Origin: Candidatus Bathyarchaeota archaeon
GTDB lineage: Archaea > Thermoproteota > Bathyarchaeia > TCS64
Length of the DNA: 5,193 bases
Reading direction: 5' to 3'
NCBI GenBank assembly: GCA_030669135.1
Contig: DAOVEE010000139.1
Location: forward strand, 1-5,193
Shown here: in pieces, positions 1 through 5,193 of the stretch
How positions within the stretch are numbered: position 1 is the stretch's first letter
Layout: every line of letters starts with the position of its first letter
Made by a program: the position numbers and the translations under genes
The notes under the pieces: generated by a model
Told to the model about the DNA's origin: nothing
Seen by the model: the letters and a program-made list of their open reading frames with translations, nothing else
Database searches by the model: none

Positions 1-1
1 G

Positions 2-157
2 GACGGCCTGGACGCCCTGAGCGCCAGAGTAGACCACATAATCGACGACCACGAAGAGGCCCAGCGAACCCTGGCGGATAACGTCGAGATGATGAGGAGA
101 AGGATAAGCAGCGAGTCCCTGAAGGCGGCTAGGCTGCTCTCCGGGCAGCCTCCCTGA
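2..157 (+). CDS. C-terminal fragment of an unrecognised protein (5' end outside window)
   Basis: An open frame enters from the left edge and runs 51 codons to a TGA at 155-157. The visible peptide starts DGLDALSARVDHII and ends RLLSGQPP. It is strongly charged (D/E-rich, then an MMRRR cluster at residues 32-36), with Leu/Val/Ile spaced as in an amphipathic helix, so a helical or coiled-coil tail is likely. I see no motif that names a family. Codon use (AGG/AGA Arg, ATA Ile, G/C-rich third positions) resembles the DUF362 gene at the other end of the window, which supports real coding. Its last 29 bases overlap the 3' end of folC on the other strand. The function is unknown and only the tail is visible. 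Confidence 0.6.
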   Translation, partial: DGLDALSARVDHIIDDHEEAQRTLADNVEMMRRRISSESLKAARLLSGQPP

Positions 158-1433
158 AGAACGTCCGAGCCGATCCAGCTAGGAACACAGAGCCGATGAC
201 GAGCACCGTGTCTTCTTCGCCGGCGAGCTCCAGGGCCCGGGTGAACGCGGCTTTCTCGTCCTCTATGACCTCGTAGGGTCTGACGTTCTTGGTGATCTCC
301 TCTGCGATGAGCTCGGGGCTCGCAGCCCTGCCCATGACGCTGTGGGTTGTGACTATGAAGCGTTCGGAGACGGCGGCGATGTTCCTGATCATGCCCGGGA
401 TGTTCTTGTCGCTGGACATGCTGACCACCGCGACGATTCTTCCCGCGTCCACGTCCCCTTCGAGGGTCCTCCGTACAGCCTCGGTGGCTTCGGCGTCCTT
501 AGCGCAGTCAAGCACCACCGTGGGGCCGGTCCTGACGACCTCAAGTCTCGCTGGCCAGTAGACGCCCTGCAACCCCTCGCGGACCGCCTGCTCAGGTACG
601 TCGACCCCGTATCGGCTGAGCGCCTCTACGGCTGCCACCGCCGTCGCGGCGTTGGTGATCTGGTGCTCGCCGAGGAGCGGGACCTTGAGTCCCTTGTACT
701 CCATGCGGCTCCTCAGGTCGAATGTCATGCCTGACATCTTGGCGCCCACCTTGCGGAACTCCGTGTCGTAGCCGACACGGATCACCTCGGAGCCCAGCTC
801 CTGGGCCTTCTCGCCGAAGACCTTGAACACCTCGTCGCCGCGGGTCGCCGTGACGAGGGGCCTCCCCTGCTTGATTATCCCGGCCTTTTCTCCGGCGATC
901 TCCGGGAGGGTGTCGCCAAGTATGTTGGTGTGCTCGTAGCCGATGTTCGTTATCACCGAGACGAGGGGGTCCACCACGTTGGTGGCGTCCAACCTCCCCC
1001 CTAACCCAACCTCAAGCACGGCATAGTCCACGGCCTTCTCTCTGAAGTAGAGGAACGCCATCGCGGTAACGACGTCGAAGAACCTGAGGGGCATGGACTG
1101 CTCCACCATCTCCTCGAAGAGAGGCCGTATCTCTGTGAGGAGCCTCGCCGCGTCCTCCCGGGGTATCTCCATGCCGTCCACTTTGACCCGCTCGATGAAC
1201 TCCTCTAGGTGGGGGGACGTGAACAGTCCCACTTTGGCCCCCGTCGCCCCGAGAATGGAGGCTATCATGGCGGAGGTGGAGCCCTTGCCGTTGCTGCCGC
1301 CGACGTGGATGGACCTGAAGCTGTTCTGGGGGTCGCCTAGCAGCTTGAGTATGTGCCGCGTGGGCCCGAGGGTTCGTTTTGGGCCGAACCTCCTCACGTT
1401 GTAGAGCCAGTCGAGTGCCTCGTCGTAGTTCAC
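129..1433 (-). CDS. folC: Folylpolyglutamate synthase / dihydrofolate synthase (FolC-like Mur ligase)
   Basis: A cytosolic ATP-dependent ligase of the Mur-ligase family that couples L-glutamate to dihydropteroate or to folyl glutamates. The 434 residues match the usual FolC length. Visible landmarks in order: P-loop HVGGSNGKGST at 43-53 (Ser where most have Thr), TSPHL at 72-76, the family signature EVGLGGRLDATNVV at 141-154, ITNIGYEHTNILGDT at 161-175 with a probable Mg-binding His168, GEKAGIIK at 181-188 whose Lys183 sits where a carbamylated Lys is known in the family, GEHQITNAA at 255-263, WPARLEVV at 293-300, and GSVFLAGSAR near the end. The odd point is 309-314, DCAKDA, where FolC enzymes normally have DGAHNP. 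The GTG start is chosen because MNYDEALDWLYNVRRFG matches the family N-terminus and AAGGAG lies 10 bases upstream. It lies 60 bases after the aldolase stop, with its own promoter candidate. The exact substrate (folate or another pterin) is not settled by sequence. Confidence 0.93.
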   Translation of the reverse strand: MNYDEALDWLYNVRRFGPKRTLGPTRHILKLLGDPQNSFRSIHVGGSNGKGSTSAMIASILGATGAKVGLFTSPHLEEFIERVKVDGMEIPREDAARLLTEIRPLFEEMVEQSMPLRFFDVVTAMAFLYFREKAVDYAVLEVGLGGRLDATNVVDPLVSVITNIGYEHTNILGDTLPEIAGEKAGIIKQGRPLVTATRGDEVFKVFGEKAQELGSEVIRVGYDTEFRKVGAKMSGMTFDLRSRMEYKGLKVPLLGEHQITNAATAVAAVEALSRYGVDVPEQAVREGLQGVYWPARLEVVRTGPTVVLDCAKDAEATEAVRRTLEGDVDAGRIVAVVSMSSDKNIPGMIRNIAAVSERFIVTTHSVMGRAASPELIAEEITKNVRPYEVIEDEKAAFTRALELAGEEDTVLVIGSVFLAGSARTFFREAARRAA

Positions 1434-1443
1434 GGTGCTGCCG

Positions 1444-1449
1444 CTCCTT
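1444..1449 (-). promoter_or_regulatory. Shine-Dalgarno site of folC
   Basis: AAGGAG on the minus strand, 10 bases before the GTG at 1433. It supports GTG as the folC start; the family-like N-terminus begins exactly there. Confidence 0.6.
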
Positions 1450-1475
1450 ACATCGACCGCGATAATGGTCCACGG

Positions 1476-1484
1476 GTAAATAAG
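1476..1484 (-). promoter_or_regulatory. Putative archaeal TATA box for folC
   Basis: The minus strand reads CTTATTTAC in the 60-base gap between the aldolase stop and the folC GTG. A transcript starting about 27 bases downstream, near 1453, would have a leader of roughly 20 bases containing the AAGGAG ribosome site. That geometry suits archaeal transcription. No clear purine-rich BRE precedes it, and read-through from the aldolase gene is also possible. Confidence 0.4.
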
Positions 1485-1493
1485 CTGAGGGGG

Positions 1494-2642
1494 TCACTGT
1501 TTTTTCTCTAGGGCCGCTCTCACCTTGGACGCAGACCCTGCTGAGCCGAACGCCTTGATGAACACCCTTGCCTCGGCGTAGGCGATGGCCTCGATCGTGG
1601 ACGTGGTCTCCTGGTCCATTCCGTGGATACGGTCGTAGAACTCCTTCAACGCATACTTGACGTTCTTACCGAAGACGACACTATCGGGCTTACCCGGGTT
1701 CTTGGGCCCGTAGTTCTCAAGCGTCCAGTCGTATATATCCTTGTACAGCTCCGGCTGGCACACCTTGAACGTGTCCAGAACGATGTTCTGCCAGAACGTG
1801 CCCACGTTGCCCTTTATGATGTCGCCCCTAGGGAACATTGTGTTGATGAGCTCCCTCGGGGTTCCGGTGATACCGTGCTGGGCGATCCTGACGTGCAGAC
1901 CGTTGTCACGGAGCGCCTTGGCTATGGCCTTGGTCTGAGGGATGTCGATTGACACCTGCTCAACCATTTTTCCGTGCTCGTCGTAGATGTTGCCGTGAGT
2001 CGAGCCGTTTGCGATGGCCAGCACCTGTGGGTAGACACCGTTCTCGTTCAACGCCTTCACGTAGGTGACAGCCTCCTCAGGAGACGTCAAAACATGGCCT
2101 TGCTCGTTCTTCTTACCGATCTCCCCTACCTCGACCTCAAGTCCGAAGGGTGTACCTTCCATCCGTGACTCGATGTACTTCGCCAGCTCGGTGGTTACTG
2201 CGATGTTCCCAGCCAGAGCGACGCGGAGGTCCTCTGCCTCCACGTCGAATAGGTAGGATGCGTCGATGGCGAATGAAGTGAACCCCGCCTCCACCTGGGC
2301 GTCGATGAGCCTCTTAGTGTCAGCTACGTCCTTCTCGTCACCCTTCTTCAGGGTGATGTGGTCGGCGTGTAGCGCCCAGCAGTCGAACCCCACCTTCTCC
2401 GCGGCTGCCTTGATCTGTTCGGCGTAGTCCTCGGGGCACATCCCTGTGTAGCCCCGGCCTACGTTGCACTCGCTCTTCGCGATCTCGAACATCACAGCGG
2501 AGTCTAGGTCCCTGGCTGCCCTGAATATGCCCTCGGCGACGCCCGGGGTAACCCGTACGTTTACCGCCATGATTATCACATCCTGGTCCATCAGGGCCTC
2601 GAACATCTCGTTTCCTGGAATCGGTTCGTTCAATTCATTCAC
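1494..2642 (-). CDS. fba: Class II (zinc-dependent) fructose-bisphosphate aldolase
   Basis: A cytosolic metal-dependent aldolase that condenses glyceraldehyde-3-phosphate and dihydroxyacetone phosphate to fructose-1,6-bisphosphate, or the reverse. The 382 residues are slightly longer than E. coli FbaA (359). Visible active-site parts: LHADHI at 91-96 (Asp94 catalytic, His95 metal), EVEVGEIGKK at 169-178 (the Glu region), NGSTHGN at 212-218 (His216 metal), AQHGITG at 254-260 (His256 metal) and GNVGTFWQN at 278-286. NVGT is closer to the NV(N/A)T of class IIB/tagatose-type enzymes than to NIDT of FbaA, so a related ketose bisphosphate cannot be excluded. The next gene upstream is FBPase, which favours the fructose role and gluconeogenesis. 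The outermost start is GTG at 2642; TTG at 2633 has the better ribosome site and would shorten it by three residues. ATG at 2606 would cut off the IPGNE segment normally present before the first helix. Confidence 0.9.
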   Translation of the reverse strand: MNELNEPIPGNEMFEALMDQDVIIMAVNVRVTPGVAEGIFRAARDLDSAVMFEIAKSECNVGRGYTGMCPEDYAEQIKAAAEKVGFDCWALHADHITLKKGDEKDVADTKRLIDAQVEAGFTSFAIDASYLFDVEAEDLRVALAGNIAVTTELAKYIESRMEGTPFGLEVEVGEIGKKNEQGHVLTSPEEAVTYVKALNENGVYPQVLAIANGSTHGNIYDEHGKMVEQVSIDIPQTKAIAKALRDNGLHVRIAQHGITGTPRELINTMFPRGDIIKGNVGTFWQNIVLDTFKVCQPELYKDIYDWTLENYGPKNPGKPDSVVFGKNVKYALKEFYDRIHGMDQETTSTIEAIAYAEARVFIKAFGSAGSASKVRAALEKKQ

Positions 2643-3519
2643 CTTTCATCAAGTTCTCTACGAGTTCTATTTCTTTCTTACCACCTATGTAGACGGGTAC
2701 ACGCTGACTCACAGACAGCGGCTTCAACGTTAACACGTTTTGCTCTCCGTTGCTCGCCGCTCCACCCGCGTGGGTGACGATGTACCCCATGGGGTTTACC
2801 TCGAACAGTAGTCTCAGCTTCCCCTGCTCCCGTCCTTGGTACGCGGGGTAAGTGAACACGCCTCCCTTGTGAAGTATCTGGTGTACGTCCGCCACGAAGG
2901 AGCCACTGTACCTGAGCTTGTACCCCTCCTCCTCCAAGGTTTCGATGAACTCCCGGTGGGCTGGGAGATAGTCACGACGCAGCGCCCCGGGGGCGTATAT
3001 CTTGGAGCCACCAATCATGACGTTCTGCTCCTGAAGGATGAACTCTCCATGGTCATTGAGCACAAACTCGTGTACGCCGTCTCCTAGACAGTAGTTCAGG
3101 GTTGTGAGGGGGCCGTACAGCACATACATGGCTCCCACCATCTCACTGCCAGGGCTGAGAACGCTGCCCCTGTAGATGCCTACGATGGTCCCCACAGCTA
3201 GGTTCACCCCGATGAGGCTGCTGCCGTCCAAAGGGTCGACGGTAACCCCGATGTCGGTGGAAGACTTGAAGGTGAGAACATCCGGCTGCTCCTCTGAGGC
3301 GAAGCTTTTTACCAGTCCTGAGGGTCGTAGCTCGGCGATAAGTAACTCGTCAGCCCACTTGTCCATGGTCAGCTGCTGTTCACCATAGATGTTCGAGGAA
3401 TCCGAGACGCCCTGTCGGGATGCGAACCCTCTGCTTATCTTCTTGGTGACTTCAGATATTCTGATGACCACTTGTTTCAGGTCCTCGTCGTAAGCTTCGA
3501 GATGATCACTTAGCTGCAT
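2635..3519 (-). CDS. fbp: Fructose-1,6-bisphosphatase, class I
   Basis: Hydrolyses fructose-1,6-bisphosphate to fructose-6-phosphate plus phosphate in the cytosol, the irreversible gluconeogenic step. From the ATG at 3519 it has 294 residues, somewhat shorter than E. coli Fbp (332). Visible motifs: metal-ligand Glu pair SEE at 75-77, VDPLDGSS at 94-101 (metal Asp95 and Asp98), RYSGSFVADVH at 203-213 (substrate phosphate contacts Arg/Tyr), and the class I signature GKLRLLFEVNP at 233-243 with metal Glu240. The frame can be extended to a TTG at 3606, but those 29 residues lack family similarity and hold the likely promoter. MQLSDHLEAYDEDLKQVV aligns with the family N-terminus, so ATG is chosen. 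No strong ribosome site precedes it. The 3' end overlaps the aldolase gene, so both are probably one transcript. Base composition near the 5' end is visibly more AT-rich than in the neighbours. Confidence 0.93.
   Translation of the reverse strand: MQLSDHLEAYDEDLKQVVIRISEVTKKISRGFASRQGVSDSSNIYGEQQLTMDKWADELLIAELRPSGLVKSFASEEQPDVLTFKSSTDIGVTVDPLDGSSLIGVNLAVGTIVGIYRGSVLSPGSEMVGAMYVLYGPLTTLNYCLGDGVHEFVLNDHGEFILQEQNVMIGGSKIYAPGALRRDYLPAHREFIETLEEEGYKLRYSGSFVADVHQILHKGGVFTYPAYQGREQGKLRLLFEVNPMGYIVTHAGGAASNGEQNVLTLKPLSVSQRVPVYIGGKKEIELVENLMKGE
2639..2645 (-). promoter_or_regulatory. Ribosome site inside the FBPase stop region, for the aldolase
   Basis: The minus strand reads AAGGTGA, then ATGAA, then TTG. 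AAGGTGA resembles the archaeal GGAGGTGA consensus and sits five bases before the TTG at 2633-2631. The nominal GTG start at 2642 lies inside this site, so TTG may be the true aldolase start. The FBPase stop TGA (2637-2635) falls in the spacer, which implies translational coupling. Confidence 0.45.
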
Positions 3520-3641
3520 CTTACCCACTTGGGATATAGGTGTGAGACTCTTCTTATAGGCCCTTTCTTTTGATAGGGTACGGAAAGTAATGGAAGTATT
3601 TTGCAAATATCCGCGAGACTCTGTGTAATGTAACGATGGCG
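3520..3641 (-). promoter_or_regulatory. Intergenic region with putative FBPase-aldolase promoter
   Basis: This 122-base gap between the trmO stop and the chosen FBPase ATG is AT-rich. On the minus strand AAAAGAAAGGG followed by CCTATAAGAA (3560-3551) resembles an archaeal BRE plus TATA box. A start about 27 bases downstream, near 3529, would give a leader of about 10 bases before the ATG at 3519. A second, weaker AT-rich stretch, ATATTTGCAAAATA, lies further upstream, where the minus strand passes 3600. GAGACTCT occurs at both 3544-3551 and 3615-3622. I see no terminator hairpin after trmO. Confidence 0.4.
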
Positions 3642-4022
3642 CTATGATGGGTCTCTGCTCGACCGGGGCTTGATGTCTACGACCGGTGAGCCTTCAAAGG
3701 CGTCGAGGCCCTTCACCGTGAGGGCGCATCCTTCGACGGATACAAGCTCGACAAGCGTCAACCCAATCGGGTTGGGGCGCGACGGGCTATGTGAAGCAAA
3801 CACGCCGCGGTACGCGGTCTCACCGTGCCTACGCGGGATCACTTTGAACACGTTACGGTGTTTAGGGGTGTCTCGTTTATGGAACCAGTACAGGATATAC
3901 AGGTGGCTGTGCTCTTCTATGCGCAGAAGCCCCGGACACGCCTTCTCGGTCAACACGATCTTTGACAACTCGCCGTCGACCTCGGTCACCTCGCCTATGA
4001 ACTCGACCTCTCCCTTGCCCAT
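3642..4022 (-). CDS. trmO: TrmO-like tRNA (t6A37)-N6-methyltransferase (TsaA/UPF0066 family)
   Basis: Members of this family use S-adenosylmethionine to methylate t6A at position 37 of tRNAs such as tRNA-Thr, giving m6t6A next to the anticodon. The 126 residues form essentially one TsaA-like beta-barrel domain; E. coli TrmO has 235 with an extra C-terminal domain, and short archaeal forms are known. Visible landmarks: FIGEV at 8-12, HLYILYWFHK at 40-49, GVFASHSPSRPNPIGLTLVEL at 73-93, LDAFEGSPVVDIKP at 106-119. Two oddities: the family usually has (A/T)TRSP where this has ASHSP, and DIKP is followed by RSSRDPS and a stop where relatives continue DIKPY and further. The ATG at 4022 is the only sensible start; the TATA-like box sits about 27 bases upstream, so the mRNA may be leaderless. 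It is divergent from the DUF362 gene. Family assignment is firm; the exact tRNA substrate is inferred. Confidence 0.88.
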   Translation of the reverse strand: MGKGEVEFIGEVTEVDGELSKIVLTEKACPGLLRIEEHSHLYILYWFHKRDTPKHRNVFKVIPRRHGETAYRGVFASHSPSRPNPIGLTLVELVSVEGCALTVKGLDAFEGSPVVDIKPRSSRDPS

Positions 4023-4081
4023 GGGTACAGTGTCCTTGATAGGATTATTAATACCAGCGGGGCTGTATTCAGTTGAGGCCT
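4023..4081. promoter_or_regulatory. Divergent promoter region between trmO and the DUF362 gene
   Basis: These 59 bases separate two divergent starts. The only strong AT-rich element is TATTAATA at 4046-4053, an exact palindrome that could bind TBP in either direction. Its centre is about 27 bases from the trmO ATG (leaderless start) and about 32 from the DUF362 ATG (leader of a few bases). GAGG at 4075-4078, three bases before the DUF362 ATG, is at most a weak ribosome site. No BRE stands out on either side. Confidence 0.45.
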
Positions 4082-5193
4082 ATGAGCAAGGTTTCCATAG
4101 TCAAGTCACCGGGGAAGCCCAGCGACGAAGAAGTATACGGGCTGGTCAAGAAGAGCGTCGACCTGGTCGGCGGCATAGAGTCCGTTGTGAAGCCCGGCCA
4201 GACGGCTGCGCTTAAGCCCAACGTCGTGACGGGGAGGATCACGACGCCCGGCGTCACCACCGACAAGAGGGTGGTGAAGGCCATGATAAGACTGTGCCAG
4301 GAGGCTGGGGCGGGCAAGGTGCTGGTGGTGGAGGGGGCGGGGTACTTCACCGAGACCGCCGAGGCGCTGGAGCTCAGCGGCATAAAGGAGATGGCGGAGG
4401 CCATGGGCGCCGAGGTCGTCGACGTGGACAGGAGCGAACTAGTGGAGCTCAAGGTGCCGAGGCCCCTGATAACAGACGAGATAAAGGTCTCCAAGAGATT
4501 CATGGACGCCGACATCAGGATCAACCTCCCAGTCATGAAGACCCACGACCAGCTCCTGGTCACCCTCGGCGTCAAGAACATGAAGGGAGTCATGCCGAAG
4601 CACATGAAGCGCCGCTTCCACGCCATCGGCGTCGTAAAAGGCATCATCGACCTCAACAAGACGGTGCCCATCGACCTCACCGTGCTGGACGCCATCATCG
4701 CCATGGAGGGCCTAGGCCCCAGCTTCGGCCCCAAGGTGGAGCTGAACACAATAGTCGCGAGCAAAGACGTCTGGGCCCTGGACAGGGTCGCCAGCAAGAT
4801 GATGGGCTTCGAGCCCGAGGAGCTGGACTACCTAGTCGAAGCCGAGGCCCACGGCCTATACGACCCAGCCGAAGAGCCCGAGGTCGTCGGAGAGCCACTG
4901 TCCAGCTACACATACAGGTTCGAGAGACCCCCCACAGACCTGGAGTTCGCCGAAGGCATCACCGTCATAAGCGAAGGCGCCTGCAGCGCCTGCCGAGGCA
5001 CCATCCACAGCGTCGTCTACGACCTGGAGCAGATGAAGAAGATGGGCGAGATAAGAGACCTAGTCATCGTCGTCGGCAGCAACGCGGAGCCCCCAAAGGA
5101 CCTACCCAACATACCCATAATTATGGGCACGTGCCTCAAGAAGTACGAGAACCAGGGATGCTACGTCGAGGGATGCCCACCCAACAACGATAA
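4082..5193 (+). CDS. DUF362 family protein, putative Fe-S protein (3' end outside window)
   Basis: The ATG at 4082 opens a frame with no stop through 370 codons to the window edge. The protein starts MSKVSIVKSPGKPSDEEV, with LKPNVV at 44-49, LVVEGAGYF at 80-88, and the hallmark INLPVMKTHDQLLVTLGVKNMKG region at about 150-172, all typical of DUF362. DAIIAMEGLGP and later segments also fit. Beyond the core, cysteines stand at 301 and 304 (CSAC), 351 (GTC), 360 and 365 (EGCPP), a likely Fe-S or metal site. DUF362 proteins often carry ferredoxin-type clusters, but no classical CxxCxxCxxxCP repeat is present. The GCPPNN ending resembles a near-terminal motif, so I infer that a few to some tens of residues are missing. 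The window's terminal TAA is in another frame. Codons are rich in AGG, AGA and ATA. The biochemical role is unknown; a redox function is inference. Confidence 0.9.
   Translation, partial: MSKVSIVKSPGKPSDEEVYGLVKKSVDLVGGIESVVKPGQTAALKPNVVTGRITTPGVTTDKRVVKAMIRLCQEAGAGKVLVVEGAGYFTETAEALELSGIKEMAEAMGAEVVDVDRSELVELKVPRPLITDEIKVSKRFMDADIRINLPVMKTHDQLLVTLGVKNMKGVMPKHMKRRFHAIGVVKGIIDLNKTVPIDLTVLDAIIAMEGLGPSFGPKVELNTIVASKDVWALDRVASKMMGFEPEELDYLVEAEAHGLYDPAEEPEVVGEPLSSYTYRFERPPTDLEFAEGITVISEGACSACRGTIHSVVYDLEQMKKMGEIRDLVIVVGSNAEPPKDLPNIPIIMGTCLKKYENQGCYVEGCPPNND

Noticed and set aside
1012..1497. A 161-residue minus-strand frame overlapping the folC 5' half
   Set aside because: It is a shifted reading of folC, rich in Arg/His/Gln, while the folC frame contains the family motifs.
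1499..1505. T-run on the plus strand as a possible terminator
   Set aside because: It is the complement of the Lys codons at the end of the aldolase gene, with no hairpin, and no plus-strand gene ends there.
3520..3606. N-terminal extension of FBPase to a TTG at 3606
   Set aside because: The extra 29 residues are unlike the family N-terminus, the DNA is AT-rich with a TATA-like box, and family similarity begins at the ATG at 3519.
4069..4797. A 242-residue minus-strand frame opposite the DUF362 gene
   Set aside because: Ser/Thr/Met-rich product without motifs, explained as the antisense shadow of the DUF362 coding sequence.
4294..5193. A 299-residue plus-strand frame ending in the final TAA of the window
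   Set aside because: Its product is Arg/Gly/His/Pro-rich low-complexity sequence, as expected from a shifted reading of a GC-rich gene. The overlapping frame from 4082 encodes a clear DUF362 protein, so the terminal TAA is not the gene's stop.
1..5193. Search for a mobile element, CRISPR array, tRNA/rRNA or defence system
   Set aside because: I saw no transposase motifs, terminal inverted repeats, regularly spaced repeats or RNA gene sequences by eye; the genes belong to known metabolic or tRNA-modification families, apart from DUF362 and the left fragment.

Overview
The window looks like chromosomal DNA from an archaeon, probably not a well-studied one. The evidence is indirect. AT-rich TATA-like boxes lie about 25-30 bases before likely transcript starts, some starts appear leaderless or nearly so, GTG/TTG starts are used, Arg is often AGG/AGA and Ile often ATA, and there is a DUF362 gene of archaeal style. 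I cannot place it in a phylum from sequence alone. The content is housekeeping metabolism. I see no transposase, CRISPR array, tRNA, rRNA, toxin-antitoxin pair or defence module, and no clear new multi-gene system.

Layout: (1) Positions 2-157, plus strand, hold the last 51 codons of an unrecognised gene with a charged helical C-terminus. (2) From 4022 down to 129 the minus strand carries four genes in the order TrmO-like tRNA methyltransferase, class I fructose-1,6-bisphosphatase (FBPase), class II fructose-bisphosphate aldolase, and FolC. FBPase and aldolase overlap by a few bases and are very probably co-translated. TrmO and FolC each have a plausible promoter of their own, and FBPase has a plausible promoter in the 122-base gap after trmO. 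FolC runs 29 bases into the 3' end of the gene at 2-157, tail to tail. (3) From 4082 to the right edge, the plus strand carries a DUF362 gene that is cut by the window end. The final 'taa' of the window is not in its frame. It is divergent from trmO across 59 bases that hold one palindromic TATA-like box (TATTAATA) well placed for both genes.

Functionally, aldolase and FBPase catalyse consecutive gluconeogenic steps (triose phosphates to fructose-1,6-bisphosphate to fructose-6-phosphate). FolC adds glutamate to folate-type cofactors, TrmO methylates t6A37 of tRNA, and the DUF362 protein is a putative Fe-S protein of unknown role. The points most worth a second look are the altered FolC motif (DCAKDA where DGAHNP is usual), the split class II aldolase/class I FBPase pair in an apparent archaeon, the shared palindromic promoter, and the cysteine-rich C-terminus of the DUF362 protein.
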